Source: Sphingosinicella sp942492965 (GTDB lineage: Bacteria; Pseudomonadota; Alphaproteobacteria; Sphingomonadales; Sphingomonadaceae). Taken from it: 64,000 nucleotides of DNA. The translations under genes and the position numbers were made by a program. The stretch lies in assembly GCA_942492965.1 (NCBI GenBank), contig OW818656.1, positions 1,922,001 to 1,986,000 of the forward strand, in the 5' to 3' direction. Every line of letters starts with the position of its first letter. Position 1 is the stretch's first letter. Positions 19,000 to 28,118 of this stretch are shown piece after piece. Below the pieces are notes generated by a model that saw nothing but the letters and a program-made list of their open reading frames with translations, did no database searches and was not told the DNA's origin.

Positions 19000-19772
19000 C
19001 AGGACGGGTTCAGGACAAGGTCGCGGTCATCACCGGCGCCGCGGGAGGCCTCGGCCTCGCGATGGCCGAAGCGCTCGGCCGCGAAGGCGCGGTTGTCGTC
19101 CTTACCGACATCGACGCCCCGCGTGGTGAAGCCTCGGCGAAGTCTCTCGCAGCGAGCGGCATCCGCGCCCGCTTCGTCCGCCAAGACGCGACCGTGCCCG
19201 AAGAGTGGGAGCGGCTGACGGCGGACGTCCTCGCGAACGAAGGCCGCATCGACGTCCTCGTCAACAACGCGGGCGGCGGGCTCGACATGGACATCGAGAG
19301 CATGGATTTCGCGCACTACAAGCGCATGATCGCGCTCAATCTCGATACCGCGTTCCTCGGGTGCAAATACGGCATCGCCGCGATGAAGGGCCGCGGCGGC
19401 TCGATCATCAACATCTCGTCGGTCGGCGGCCTCATCGGCACGGCGGCGCTTCCCGCCTATTCGGCGGCGAAGGGCGGCGTGCGGCTGCTCACGAAATGCG
19501 TAGCCGCGCACGCCGGCCAGCGCGGCTACGGCATCCGCGTGAACAGCGTCCACCCCGGCCTCATCCGCACTGCGGCGGGGGTCGAGGTGACGCGCATGGC
19601 GACGGGCCTCGACGAGGAAGGCGCGGTCGCCGCCTTCGCCTCGCTGCACCCGATCGGCCGCGTCGGCCAGCCCCACGAGATCGCGAACGGCGTCGTCTTC
19701 CTCGCGTCAGACGAATCGAGCTTCATGACCGGCTCCGAACTCGTCATCGATGGCGGCTACACGGCGGTTTAG
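18996..19772 (+). CDS. short-chain dehydrogenase/reductase, NAD-type
   Basis: 258 residues, classical SDR. Cofactor motif TGAAGGLG (13-20), Asp38 at the end of beta-2 (LTDID), which favours NAD(H), NNAG at 90-93, and the catalytic Ser142, Tyr155, Lys159 (YSAAK). The C-terminus is the usual SELVIDGGYTAV. It overlaps the hydrolase gene by 4 bases. In the acetophenone pathway an SDR, 1-phenylethanol dehydrogenase, supplies the ketone; this enzyme is placed to do the same with a secondary alcohol. It converges on recQ and the two stop codons overlap. Confidence 0.9.
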   Translation: MTGRVQDKVAVITGAAGGLGLAMAEALGREGAVVVLTDIDAPRGEASAKSLAASGIRARFVRQDATVPEEWERLTADVLANEGRIDVLVNNAGGGLDMDIESMDFAHYKRMIALNLDTAFLGCKYGIAAMKGRGGSIINISSVGGLIGTAALPAYSAAKGGVRLLTKCVAAHAGQRGYGIRVNSVHPGLIRTAAGVEVTRMATGLDEEGAVAAFASLHPIGRVGQPHEIANGVVFLASDESSFMTGSELVIDGGYTAV

Positions 19773-21541
19773 TCGCCGAAGGCCCGGATCGTCTCGATGA
19801 ACCGCTCGCCGTAGGCATCGAGCTTGCGCGCGCCAACGCCGGAAATCTCTGAAAGCCCCGCGCGCGAGGTCGGCCGCGCCGCTGCCATCTCGCGCAGCGT
19901 GCTGTCGTGGAAGATCACGTAGGGCGGCACGCCCGCCTCCTCGGCAAGCGCGCGGCGGCAGGCGCGCAGCGCCTCGAACAGCGGATCGCCCACGGGATTG
20001 TCCGCCTGCTGCTTCTTGCCGCGCCCGGCGCGCTCGCGGCGCGGCGGCAGCACCAATGTCACGCTTTCCTCGCCGCGCAGGATCGCCCGCGCGCCGGGGC
20101 CGAGCGCAAGCCCGCCGTGTTCTGTTGGCGTCACCGCCTCCTGCACCAGCAGCGCGCGCGACACCGGCTTCAGCAGCGGCGCCTCTTCGGCAGAAACGAT
20201 GCCGAACACGGTCAGGCTGTCGTGTCCGCGCGCGCGCACCTTGTCGCTCGCCTTGCCGGTCAGCACCTCTTCCAGATGCCCGATGCCATAGCTTTGGCCC
20301 GTGCGGTAAACGGCGGAGAGGAACTTCCGCGCCGTCTCCGTGGCGTCGATGCTTGCGGGCGGGTTCAGGCAGTTGTCGCAGTTGCCGCACGTCTGCGGCG
20401 GGCTTTCGCCGAAGTGTTTCAGCAGCACCGCGCGGCGGCACCCGCCGGTTTCCACGAGTGCGCCGAGCGCCGAAATGCGCGTGCGCTCGCCCGCCTGCCG
20501 CGCCTCTTCCACCTCGAAAACGCGCGTCCGCGCGCGCGCGAAATCCTCCGCGCCCCAGAACAGATGCGCTTCGGCGGGCTCGCCGTCGCGCCCCGCGCGG
20601 CCGCTTTCCTGGTAATAACCCTCGATCGATTTCGGCAGGCCCGCGTGCGCCACGAAGCGCACGTCGGGCTTGTCGATGCCCATGCCGAACGCGACCGTCG
20701 CCACCATCACCATGTCTTCGCTGGCGATGAAGGCGGACTGGTTCGCCGCGCGGACTTCGGCGGGAAGCCCCGCATGATAGGGCAGCACCCGCCGCCCGCC
20801 GCGCGACAGCGTCTCCGCCAGGCTCTCGGTCGCCGCGCGCGTCTGCGCGTAAACGATGCCGGGGCCGGGGTTCGCGGCAAGAAGCTCGCCGATCTGCCGC
20901 GTCAGGCCGTTGCGCGGATGCACGGTGTAGCGGATGTTGGGCCGGTCGAACCCGGCGATGATCATGCCCTCTTCGGGGATACCGAGCGCGGCGAGCACAT
21001 CGATCCGCGTATGCGCGTCGGCGGTGGCGGTCAGCGCGAGGCGAGGCACGTGTGCGTAGTCGTCGAGCAGCGGCCGCAGCAGGCGATAGTCCGGCCGGAA
21101 ATCGTGCCCCCATTCCGAAACGCAGTGCGCCTCGTCGATCGCGAACATCGAAATGCGCGCCTCGTCCAGAAGCTGCCGGAACCCGTCACCGCTCGCGCGC
21201 TCGGGCGCCACGTACAGCAAATCGAGTTCGCCCGCGCACAGCCGCCGCTGCGTCTCCCAGCGGTCTGTATCCACCGATGTCAGGCTCGCCGCGCGGATGC
21301 CCACGGCCTCCGCTGCGCGCAGCTGGTCGTGCATCAGCGCAATCAGCGGCGAGATGACGACACAGCAGCCGTCCATGGCGACGGCGGGAAGCTGGTAGCA
21401 CAGCGATTTGCCCGCACCCGTCGGCATGATGGCGAGCGTATGCTGCCCGGCAAGCACGCGCGAAACGACCGTCTCCTGCACGCCCCGAAAGGCGGGAAAG
21501 CCGAAAACCTCGTGAAGAATGGCGGCGGGATCGCGTCGCAT
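19769..21541 (-). CDS. recQ: ATP-dependent DNA helicase RecQ
   Basis: 590 residues, usual length for RecQ. Walker A MPTGAGKS (39-46), DEAH box 136-139, LALTATAD motif III, QESGRAGRDGE motif VI, the zinc-binding region with CRRAVLLKHF...CGNCDNC, an RQC winged helix, and a C-terminal HRDC domain (EISGVGARKLDAYGE). It unwinds recombination and fork intermediates. The stop codon overlaps that of the SDR (19769-19772). It appears to mark the start of the core-genome segment. Confidence 0.97.
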   Translation of the reverse strand: MRRDPAAILHEVFGFPAFRGVQETVVSRVLAGQHTLAIMPTGAGKSLCYQLPAVAMDGCCVVISPLIALMHDQLRAAEAVGIRAASLTSVDTDRWETQRRLCAGELDLLYVAPERASGDGFRQLLDEARISMFAIDEAHCVSEWGHDFRPDYRLLRPLLDDYAHVPRLALTATADAHTRIDVLAALGIPEEGMIIAGFDRPNIRYTVHPRNGLTRQIGELLAANPGPGIVYAQTRAATESLAETLSRGGRRVLPYHAGLPAEVRAANQSAFIASEDMVMVATVAFGMGIDKPDVRFVAHAGLPKSIEGYYQESGRAGRDGEPAEAHLFWGAEDFARARTRVFEVEEARQAGERTRISALGALVETGGCRRAVLLKHFGESPPQTCGNCDNCLNPPASIDATETARKFLSAVYRTGQSYGIGHLEEVLTGKASDKVRARGHDSLTVFGIVSAEEAPLLKPVSRALLVQEAVTPTEHGGLALGPGARAILRGEESVTLVLPPRRERAGRGKKQQADNPVGDPLFEALRACRRALAEEAGVPPYVIFHDSTLREMAAARPTSRAGLSEISGVGARKLDAYGERFIETIRAFGD

Positions 21542-21593
21542 TGCAGCGCGTGTAGGGAACCGGCGCGGACTATGCCAAGCTGAAACCGCAGGG

Positions 21594-22226
21594 TCAGCGA
21601 AAATGAAACGTCAGCGTGAAGCGCAGCGCATCATCGGGCAGGGCTTCGGGCGGTAGGGGGACGGGCGCTGAAAGGCGCACGGTCCGCAGCGCCAGCCGGT
21701 CGAGCGACGTGCTGCCGCTCGGCTGCACGAGCTGAATATCGGAAAGCCCGCCACTCCGCGTCACGCTGAATGCGACCACCGCCTCGCCATCAAGCCGCAG
21801 CCCCTGCGGCCGCCGCGCCGCAATCCACCGCCACAACTGCCGGGCATAATCGTCGCGCACGGCATCGGCGTTCGAAGGCGGGGGCGTCTCCGGTCGCGGC
21901 GGCGGCGTGATCGTTTGCACTGCGGGCGCGGCAGGAGGCAAGATTGCGGGCAGCGAAGGCACCACAATCTCCGGCGCGGCCCTCGGCGGTGCCGCGCTGC
22001 GCTCCGGCGGAGCGGTCCGCGATGCGGGCGCGGGCGTCACCACCTCGTCGGGTTCCGCAACCGGCGGCAACAGCGTGATCGCCGCTGTGTGCAGCGCGGG
22101 CACGGGCGGCGTGTCCGCCCGCCCGCCGAACACGAACGCGGCAACGGCAAGGTGCAGCGCGGCGGACACGAGGATCGCAGTGATCCTCGCGCCGCCCGCT
22201 TGCCCGCCGGAACCGCGCCCGCGCAT
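21594..22226 (-). CDS. tonB: TonB energy transducer
   Basis: 210 residues. One N-terminal membrane segment (ITAILVSAALHLAVAAFVFGG, about 15-35) with the His of the SxxxH motif (SAALH), a Pro-rich periplasmic linker (about 40-120), and a C-terminal TonB domain (GEAVVAFSVTRSGGLSDIQLVQPSG...LPDDALRFTLTFHF). It passes proton-motive force from ExbBD to outer-membrane receptors. It begins 4 bases after the receptor gene at 22231-24351 on the same strand, so this copy is probably dedicated to that receptor. Confidence 0.9.
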   Translation of the reverse strand: MRGRGSGGQAGGARITAILVSAALHLAVAAFVFGGRADTPPVPALHTAAITLLPPVAEPDEVVTPAPASRTAPPERSAAPPRAAPEIVVPSLPAILPPAAPAVQTITPPPRPETPPPSNADAVRDDYARQLWRWIAARRPQGLRLDGEAVVAFSVTRSGGLSDIQLVQPSGSTSLDRLALRTVRLSAPVPLPPEALPDDALRFTLTFHFR

Positions 22227-22230
22227 GGGT

Positions 22231-24351
22231 TCAGAACGCCGCCGAAAGCCCGACGTTTACCGATCGGCCGCGCCCCGGCACGGCCCGCAGCACGCCGGTC
22301 GCGTCATAGTCGCCAAGCGACTTGCCGCCGAGCGGCAAGGCATAGCCCGTATCGAACAGGTTCTGCACATCCAGGCTGATGCGGTAGCCGCCGAAGCGGT
22401 AGCCGGTCGATACGTTCACCAGCGCATAGCCATTGGTGACGGGCTCGTTCCGCGTCGCATCGACACGCGTCTTGTCGTCGACCAATTCCACCTCGATCAG
22501 GCTTTCCCAGCCGCCAAGCGCGTGTTCGATGCCGATCCGGGCATTCAGCGGCATCTGGTGATAGAGCGAACCGCCGTCGTCCCGGTTCTTGCCGCGCAGC
22601 CAACTCGCGCTCGCCGTCAGCTTCGCCTTGCCTGCCGCGCTGCTCGCCCAAAGCGGCATTTCGCCCGACACGTCGACGCCGTAGAATTCGGCGTCCTGGT
22701 TCACGAACTGCAGCTGCGCGAACGGGGTCGGCATCCCCATCATGTCGGTGAAGTCCTGCAGCTTCACCGCATCGATATAATCGTCGACGCGCGTGTAATG
22801 CGGCGCGATCTTCAGCGACCAGCTCTCGGCGCCTTCGCCCTTCAGGCTCAGCGCCGCGCTCAGCGTGTCGGCTGTCTCGGGCTTCAGCGCCAGATTGCCG
22901 ACATAGCCGTTGCCGTCGCCGTACCAGCCGATCATCCGGCTCGACATCGAGCCGCGGCCCCACGAATAGCGCTCGTAGACGTTGGGCGAGCGCACCTTGC
23001 GCGCGTATCCGATCTCCAGCGCCGCGCGGTCGCTCGCCGCATAGCGCGCGATCGCGCTCCAGCCCCAGTTGCTGTCATGGCGTTTGCGGTCCGCCGCGTT
23101 GAACGCCATGGCCGCCATCGCGTCCGCCATGTTCATCATGGATGTCGAATAGGCCTGCACCTCGCCCGTGTTCATCCACACCTGGTCGTTCCTCACGCCG
23201 ATCGTGGTCGTGAATGCGGGCGACCATTTCGCTTCCCATTCGGCGAAGCTGCCGAGCCGGTCGCGTTTGGAGGCGTTCACGTTGATATAGGTGTTCGGCC
23301 CCATCATCATGCTGCCCGCAACCGGCGGCCAGTAATCGTCGAGCCACTGGTGGTGGAATTCGCTGCCCACGCGCAGCGTGTCGCGCGCATTCAGCGGCAG
23401 CTCCGTCTTCAGCGTGTAGCCGATCGTGTGCACCTCGGTGTTCATCGGCATGCCGCCGCTCGCCGTGCCGCCCTTGTCGGCCAGGAAGTTCATGCGGTGG
23501 TCGGTGTCGCGCCAATAGGCACGAAGGTCGATGTCGCCCCAGTCGAACGTGCCTTTCCAGCCGCCGTTCAGGAACCATGACCGGTTCGATGTCATGTCCA
23601 TGTACTGGTTCGGGAAGCCTTCGTAGGGCGAAAAGTGGTAGCCGCCCTTCAACGTGAACAGCCCGGCGTCCGTGTCGGCCGCGAAGCCCAGCGCGTGGTC
23701 GGTCTTCTTGTATTCGGTGGATCGCACCGTGCCGTCTTTGCCGCCGCCCTTGTAATTGTCGCTCTGGGTGAAGGATCCGTCGTAGGTGAAGCTGGTCTTG
23801 TCGCCAGCGATCGTCAGCGATGCGGCACCCCCGAAACCATCGCCGTTGCTGCGATAGAAAGTCGAAACCTCGCCCGTCACGAGCGTCTGGCCCGCCGCCG
23901 CGAAGCGCGGCGTCGCGGTTTCCACGGAGATGACGCCGCCGATGCTGTCGCCGCCCATCGAAACCGGCGACACGCCGGTGATCACGCTCACCGCGTCGAT
24001 CGTCTGCGGGTCGGTGTACGACAGCGGCGGGTTCATGTCGTTGGGGCAGGCGCTGTCGATCGGCGCGCCGTCGATGCGTATCGAAAGCCGGGGGCCGTTC
24101 AGGCCGCGGATCGTCGGCAGACTCGAAAACCCGCCCGCGCCGTAAGCGGAAACGCCGGGGATGCGGGAAAGGAGCGCGCCGGTGTCGCTGCTGCGCGTGG
24201 CGGCGAGGTCGTCCTTCGAAAGCGTTTCGGCAGAGGCCGGGGCGATGCTGGAATCGACATCGATATCGGGAAGCGCGGTCGGCTCTTGCGCGGCGGCGGG
24301 TGTGGCAACGGCGAGTGCGGCCGCAAGCGCGGCAAAAGAGGTGCGGGACAT
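22231..24351 (-). CDS. TonB-dependent copper-type receptor (OprC/NosA-like)
   Basis: 706 residues from the ATG at 24351 (MSRTSFAALAAALAVATPAAAQ signal peptide). The frame is open further upstream but only this start gives a signal sequence. Plug motifs: IRGLNGPRLSIRIDGAPIDSACPNDMNPPLSYTDP (disulfide-free but with one Cys), then GGDSIGGVISVET. The barrel has Met-rich stretches (GSMMMGP; SMMNMADAMAAMAF; TDMMGM) typical of copper receptors. It ends GLSAAF. Adjacent DUF2946 and TonB genes fit a copper module. It may import Cu for cuproenzymes; regulation is discussed under the inverted repeat at 24848. Confidence 0.87.
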   Translation of the reverse strand: MSRTSFAALAAALAVATPAAAQEPTALPDIDVDSSIAPASAETLSKDDLAATRSSDTGALLSRIPGVSAYGAGGFSSLPTIRGLNGPRLSIRIDGAPIDSACPNDMNPPLSYTDPQTIDAVSVITGVSPVSMGGDSIGGVISVETATPRFAAAGQTLVTGEVSTFYRSNGDGFGGAASLTIAGDKTSFTYDGSFTQSDNYKGGGKDGTVRSTEYKKTDHALGFAADTDAGLFTLKGGYHFSPYEGFPNQYMDMTSNRSWFLNGGWKGTFDWGDIDLRAYWRDTDHRMNFLADKGGTASGGMPMNTEVHTIGYTLKTELPLNARDTLRVGSEFHHQWLDDYWPPVAGSMMMGPNTYINVNASKRDRLGSFAEWEAKWSPAFTTTIGVRNDQVWMNTGEVQAYSTSMMNMADAMAAMAFNAADRKRHDSNWGWSAIARYAASDRAALEIGYARKVRSPNVYERYSWGRGSMSSRMIGWYGDGNGYVGNLALKPETADTLSAALSLKGEGAESWSLKIAPHYTRVDDYIDAVKLQDFTDMMGMPTPFAQLQFVNQDAEFYGVDVSGEMPLWASSAAGKAKLTASASWLRGKNRDDGGSLYHQMPLNARIGIEHALGGWESLIEVELVDDKTRVDATRNEPVTNGYALVNVSTGYRFGGYRISLDVQNLFDTGYALPLGGKSLGDYDATGVLRAVPGRGRSVNVGLSAAF

Positions 24352-24449
24352 GGAAACTCCATCCTGTGCTGTGGGGCAACGGCCGGGCGCGAATGGCCCG
24401 GCAGGCGGTGGAGATGCGTCCGCAGAAAAAAAGGGGGGGCCGAAAAGGC

Positions 24450-24845
24450 CTAGCTGCGGACGCGAAGGCCCGGCGGTCCGCGCAGCGGCGGCCTCAGTCG
24501 CAGCAGGGCCGCGCGCGGCGCCTGCTGCGGCATATGCAGCGCAGCAGCCATGATGAAAACGATCGCGAGGGCCAGAAGCGCCGGATCGGCAGCGCCGAGC
24601 GCGGGCGCGGACAGTCCGCCGAAGGCACACGGCATGTCGTTGCTGCTCTTGTGTCCCTCGCCCGAGGGCGCGGCGACCGCGACCGATTTCAGCCCCTCGC
24701 CCGTGCAGAGTTCGATGACCATCACGCCGTCGACGACGGCGGGCATGAACCCGGTGGGCACCAGCACCTTCACGAGCAGCGCGGCGGCGGCGAGCCAGAC
24801 GGCAAGCCACCGGTAGCGCAGCAGGGTTCCGTGCATCGTGTTCAC
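24450..24845 (-). CDS. DUF2946-like small membrane protein of the copper module
   Basis: 131 residues from the ATG at 24845 (a second ATG lies at 24836). An N-terminal hydrophobic helix (LAVWLAAAALLVKVLVPTGFMPAV), then VVDGVMVIELCTGEG, a short polar stretch with MPCAFGG, another hydrophobic segment (ADPALLALAIVFIMAAAL) and a basic tail. This layout fits the DUF2946 family, often found beside copper TonB receptors. Two cysteines (ELCTG, MPCAFG) are candidate metal ligands. It is the first gene of the module, about 100 bases upstream of the receptor. Function unknown. Confidence 0.75.
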   Translation of the reverse strand: MNTMHGTLLRYRWLAVWLAAAALLVKVLVPTGFMPAVVDGVMVIELCTGEGLKSVAVAAPSGEGHKSSNDMPCAFGGLSAPALGAADPALLALAIVFIMAAALHMPQQAPRAALLRLRPPLRGPPGLRVRS

Positions 24846-24847
24846 GG

Positions 24848-24891
24848 CCTATCCCCTAGCCGCAGCGGGCCGGTATTGTCGCGGGGATAGG
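24848..24891. promoter_or_regulatory. 9-bp inverted repeat upstream of the copper module
   Basis: CCTATCCCC at 24848-24856 is perfectly repeated as GGGGATAGG at 24883-24891, with 26 bases between. It lies just upstream of the DUF2946 start (24845) and just downstream of the hisD stop (24903). It could be an operator for a copper sensor, a leader hairpin, or part of a hisD terminator; there is no T-run. Confidence 0.5.
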
Positions 24892-24902
24892 GTGTCGCAC
24901 CA

Positions 24903-26183
24903 TCAGCCGAGGCGGCGCGCGACCGAAAGCGCGTGCGCGGGCAGGCCCTCCGCTTCGGCGAGGCGTGCGGCAGCAGGGCCGACGGCGGCAAGGCCTTCGG
25001 CCGAACAATCGAGGAAGGTCGTGCGCTTCATGAAGTCCGCCACCGAGAGCCCGGAGGAGAAGCGCGCGCGGCGTCCCGTGGGCAGCGTGTGGTTCGGCCC
25101 GCCGAGATAATCGCCGATCGCCTCGGGCGTCCGGTAGCCCATGAATACCGATCCGGCGTGGCGCACGCGCGCGAACATGGCCTGCGGGTCCGCGATGCTG
25201 AGCGCGAGATGTTCGGGCGCGAGCGCGTCGATCAGCGGCGGCGCTTCGTCGAGGCTGCGGACCGTGATGATCGCGCCGAAGCGCGCCCAGCTTTCGCGGG
25301 CCACCTCGCCGCCGAGTTGGTCGAGCGTGGCGTCCACGGCCTTTGCCGTGCGCGCGGCAAGGCCCGCATCGTCGGTGATGAGGATCGCCTGCGCCGTGCG
25401 GTCGTGCTCGGCCTGGCTCAGCAGGTCGGCGGCAAGCCAGTCCGGGTTCGCGGCGCTGTCCGCGACCACCAGGATTTCCGAAGGCCCCGCGACCATGTCG
25501 ATACCCACGCGGCCGTAAAGCTGCCGCTTGGCTTCGGCTACGTAGGCGTTGCCGGGGCCGGTGATCTTGTCGACCGGCGCAATCGTGTCTGTTCCGAAGG
25601 TCAGCGCCGCGATCGCCTGCGCGCCGCCGACGCGGTAGATCTCGTCGACGCCCGCGAGGCTGGCGGCATAAAGCACCAGCGGATTGACCGTGCCGCCCGG
25701 CGTCGGCGTCGTCATCACCAGCCGGCGCACGCCCGCGACCTTCGCGGGGATCGCGTTCATCAGCACGGTCGAGGGATAGCTCGCCAGCCCGCCCGGCACG
25801 TAGATGCCGACATCATCGATCGCCGACCAGTGCCACCCCGCACGCACGCCCACCGCGTCCACCGCATCGTGGTCCGCCGGAAGCTGCCCGACGTGAAACG
25901 CGCGGATGCGCTCCGCCGCAAGCTCAAGCGCCGCGCGGAGGTCGGGAGCGATCTTGTCTTTCGCGGCGCTGATTTCAGCGTCGGTGAAGCGCAGCGTCGT
26001 CGTGTCGAGCCGGTCGAAGCGCTGCGTCAGTTCGAAAAGCGCCGCATCTCCCCGCGCCCGAACGTCGGCGATGATCGCGGAAACCGCCGCCGAAACATCG
26101 GTCGCCGTCTCCCGCCCGGCATCCACGAAGTCCGCGAAGCGCCCCGCGAAATCCGCGTCGGAGGTGGAAAGTTCAAGCGGCAC
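24903..26183 (-). CDS. hisD: histidinol dehydrogenase
   Basis: 426 residues, the normal length. Two-step NAD-dependent oxidation of L-histidinol to histidine, zinc enzyme, last steps of histidine synthesis. Recognisable blocks: ADHDAVDAVGVRAGW, YVPGGLASYPSTVLMNAIPAKVAGV, DKITGPGNAYVAEAKRQ, DMVAGPSEILV, SQAEHDRTAQ, APEHLAL and GPNHTLPTGRRARFSSGLSV. It overlaps hisG by 11 bases, so the two are translated together. Confidence 0.97.
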   Translation of the reverse strand: MPLELSTSDADFAGRFADFVDAGRETATDVSAAVSAIIADVRARGDAALFELTQRFDRLDTTTLRFTDAEISAAKDKIAPDLRAALELAAERIRAFHVGQLPADHDAVDAVGVRAGWHWSAIDDVGIYVPGGLASYPSTVLMNAIPAKVAGVRRLVMTTPTPGGTVNPLVLYAASLAGVDEIYRVGGAQAIAALTFGTDTIAPVDKITGPGNAYVAEAKRQLYGRVGIDMVAGPSEILVVADSAANPDWLAADLLSQAEHDRTAQAILITDDAGLAARTAKAVDATLDQLGGEVARESWARFGAIITVRSLDEAPPLIDALAPEHLALSIADPQAMFARVRHAGSVFMGYRTPEAIGDYLGGPNHTLPTGRRARFSSGLSVADFMKRTTFLDCSAEGLAAVGPAAARLAEAEGLPAHALSVARRLG

Positions 26184-26829
26184 CGGCAGCCTCCCGGAAG
26201 CGCTCGATCCACGGCGCGATCGCCGCCGCCTTGGTCTTGAAGGCCGCGCGGTTGACGATGAGGCGGCTCGTCACCTCGGCTATTTTCTCTACTTCGACCA
26301 GCCCGTTCTCTTTCAGCGTCCGCCCGCTCGACACAAGGTCGACGATGCGCTGCGTGAGGCCGAGCCGCGGCGCCAGCTCCATCGCGCCGTTCAGCTTCAC
26401 GCACTCCGCCTGCACGCCCCGCGCCGCGAAGTGCTGGCTGGTGAGGTTCGGGTACTTGGTGGCGACGCGCACGTGGCTCCAGCTCCTCGGGTCGTCCCCC
26501 GCCGCCATCTCGGCGGGCTCCGCCACCGAAAGCCGGCAGCGCCCGATGCCCAGGTCGACCGGCGCGTAAATCTCGGAGTAGGCGAACTCCATCAGCACGT
26601 CGTTCCCCGCGATGCCGAGGTCCGCCGCGCCGTGCGCCACGAAGGTCGCCACGTCGAACGCGCGCACGCGGATCAGCGACAGGCCCGCGATGTTCGTGGC
26701 GAACTGCAGCGCGCGGCTGCTCTCGTCGGCGAACGCAGGTTCGGGCGCGATTCCAGCGCGCGCGAGCAGCGGCAACGCTTCCTCAAGGATGCGTCCCTTA
26801 GGGATTGCAAAGACCAGTTCCGTTTTCAT
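26173..26829 (-). CDS. hisG: ATP phosphoribosyltransferase, short form
   Basis: 218 residues from the ATG at 26829. The frame is open far upstream, but MKTELVFAIPKGRILEEA is the family start. It catalyses the first step of histidine synthesis from ATP and PRPP. The short form lacks the C-terminal regulatory domain and normally needs HisZ, which is not in this window. Motifs: AGNDVLMEF and DLVSSGRTLKENGL (PRPP loop). Stop codon overlaps the hisD start. It is divergent from the small gene at 26918. Confidence 0.95.
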   Translation of the reverse strand: MKTELVFAIPKGRILEEALPLLARAGIAPEPAFADESSRALQFATNIAGLSLIRVRAFDVATFVAHGAADLGIAGNDVLMEFAYSEIYAPVDLGIGRCRLSVAEPAEMAAGDDPRSWSHVRVATKYPNLTSQHFAARGVQAECVKLNGAMELAPRLGLTQRIVDLVSSGRTLKENGLVEVEKIAEVTSRLIVNRAAFKTKAAAIAPWIERFREAAGAA

Positions 26830-26917
26830 CGCGTTTGCCTGTAAAGAAGGCGGTGCTGCGCTGCAACGGACTCGGCGATCTGCCGAACGGACAAAAGCAC
26901 AGGCGGGGAGTTTGTAT

Positions 26918-27220
26918 ATGGTGGACTGGTGGTCTTCGGGTCCGCAAATGGTCCGGCTTTGGCGCATGTCGATGGAAACCTGGTCGGCTTCGATGGTGGT
27001 CATTGCGGAGCGCAGCGCGATGATGGGAAACGCGGCAATGTTCCCGACGGCGCGGGACATGCAGGAATTCGGCCGCATGGTGCCTGAAAAGATGGATGCT
27101 TTCACGCGCAGCATGATGGGTGCCGCGCGCGCGCGCGATCCCATCGAGGCGGCGGAAAACGCGCTTGCCCCAGTGCATGAGCGTGTTACCTCGAATGCAC
27201 GGCGCCTTCGCCGCCGCTGA
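26918..27220 (+). CDS. small conserved protein, phasin-like character
   Basis: 100 residues from the ATG at 26918, preceded by GGCGGGGAG. It starts MVDWWSSGPQMVRLWRMSME and is Met- and Trp-rich, with a helical middle (MVPEKMDAFTRSMMGAARA) that recalls phasin-type amphipathic helices in sphingomonads. I cannot assign a function. It sits in the divergent position between hisG and infA. The longer open frame from 26612 overlaps hisG antisense and is not credible. Confidence 0.65.
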   Translation: MVDWWSSGPQMVRLWRMSMETWSASMVVIAERSAMMGNAAMFPTARDMQEFGRMVPEKMDAFTRSMMGAARARDPIEAAENALAPVHERVTSNARRLRRR

Positions 27221-27309
27221 GCGTCCCCGAACAGCAACCTTGCGTTTCTGCGCCTTTTCCGCCAAGGGCAGGCAGCATTTGCGGGCGCTTGCCCGCGCAA
27301 GGAGACTGA

Positions 27310-27528
27310 ATGGCGAAGGAAGAACTTCTGGAAATGCGGGGGACAGTCACCGAACTGCTCCCCAACGCGATGTTCCGGGTCAAACTTGAAAACGATCACG
27401 AGATTCTGGGTCACACCGCAGGCAAGATGCGCAAGAACCGCATCCGTGTGCTCGTCGGCGACGAGGTGCTCGTCGAACTGACGCCCTACGACCTCACCAA
27501 GGGCCGCATCACCTACCGCTTCAAGTAA
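27310..27528 (+). CDS. infA: translation initiation factor IF-1
   Basis: 72 residues, full length. S1-like OB fold: MAKEELLEMRGTVTELLPN, FRVKLENDHEILGHTAGKMRKNRIRVL, and the YDLTKGRITYRFK end. It binds the 30S A site during initiation. The start follows AAGGAGA at 27298-27304. It heads an apparent rightward operon infA-maf-rnase-yacG. Confidence 0.98.
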   Translation: MAKEELLEMRGTVTELLPNAMFRVKLENDHEILGHTAGKMRKNRIRVLVGDEVLVELTPYDLTKGRITYRFK

Positions 27529-27539
27529 CGGAATCGTCT

Positions 27540-28118
27540 GTGCCGGCGCTGGTCCTTGCCTCATCGAGCCCGCGCCGCCGCGCCCTTCTCGAACAGATCG
27601 GCATCGTTCCGGCGCGCACGCTTTCGCCCGACATTGACGAAACGCCCCGGCGCGGCGAGCTGCCCCGCGACTATGCGGTGCGCCTTGCCGCCGAAAAGGC
27701 CGCTGCCGCCCCGCGCGAACCGGGCGAGGTGGTGATCGCGGGCGATACCACGGTCGCCGCAGGTCGCCGTATCCTGCCGCCCGCCGAGACGGATGATGTC
27801 GTGCGGCACTGCCTCACGCTGCTTTCAGGGCGGCGGCACCGCGTCTACAGCGCCGTCGCCGTCATCGATGCGGAGGGGCGCGTGCGCCAGCGCGTTGCCG
27901 AAACCATCGTAACCTTCAAGCGGCTCTCGGATGCCGAGGTCGACGCCTATGTCCGCGCGGGCGAAGGGCGCGGCAAGGCCGGGGGCTATGCGATCCAGGG
28001 CCGCGCCGCCGCGTTCGTACGCTTCCTTTCGGGCAGCTATTCGGGCGTTGTCGGCCTGCCGCTCTACGAGGCATCGGCGCTTCTCGCCGCGTCCGGCATT
28101 GTCCCCTCCGATGGCTGA
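27540..28118 (+). CDS. maf: Maf-family nucleoside triphosphate pyrophosphatase
   Basis: 192 residues with a GTG start at 27540, 11 bases after infA. Maf signature: LASSSPRRRALLEQIG at the N-terminus, VIAGDTTVAAGRR with the catalytic-base Asp in the middle, KAGGYAIQGRAAAFV and GSYSGVVGLPLYE near the end. These enzymes hydrolyse non-canonical or m7/dTTP-type nucleotides. It overlaps the next gene by 8 bases. Confidence 0.94.
   Translation: MPALVLASSSPRRRALLEQIGIVPARTLSPDIDETPRRGELPRDYAVRLAAEKAAAAPREPGEVVIAGDTTVAAGRRILPPAETDDVVRHCLTLLSGRRHRVYSAVAVIDAEGRVRQRVAETIVTFKRLSDAEVDAYVRAGEGRGKAGGYAIQGRAAAFVRFLSGSYSGVVGLPLYEASALLAASGIVPSDG

Noticed and set aside
26612..27220. 202-residue rightward frame overlapping hisG
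   Set aside because: The first half is antisense to hisG; the real gene begins at 26918 with its own ribosome site.
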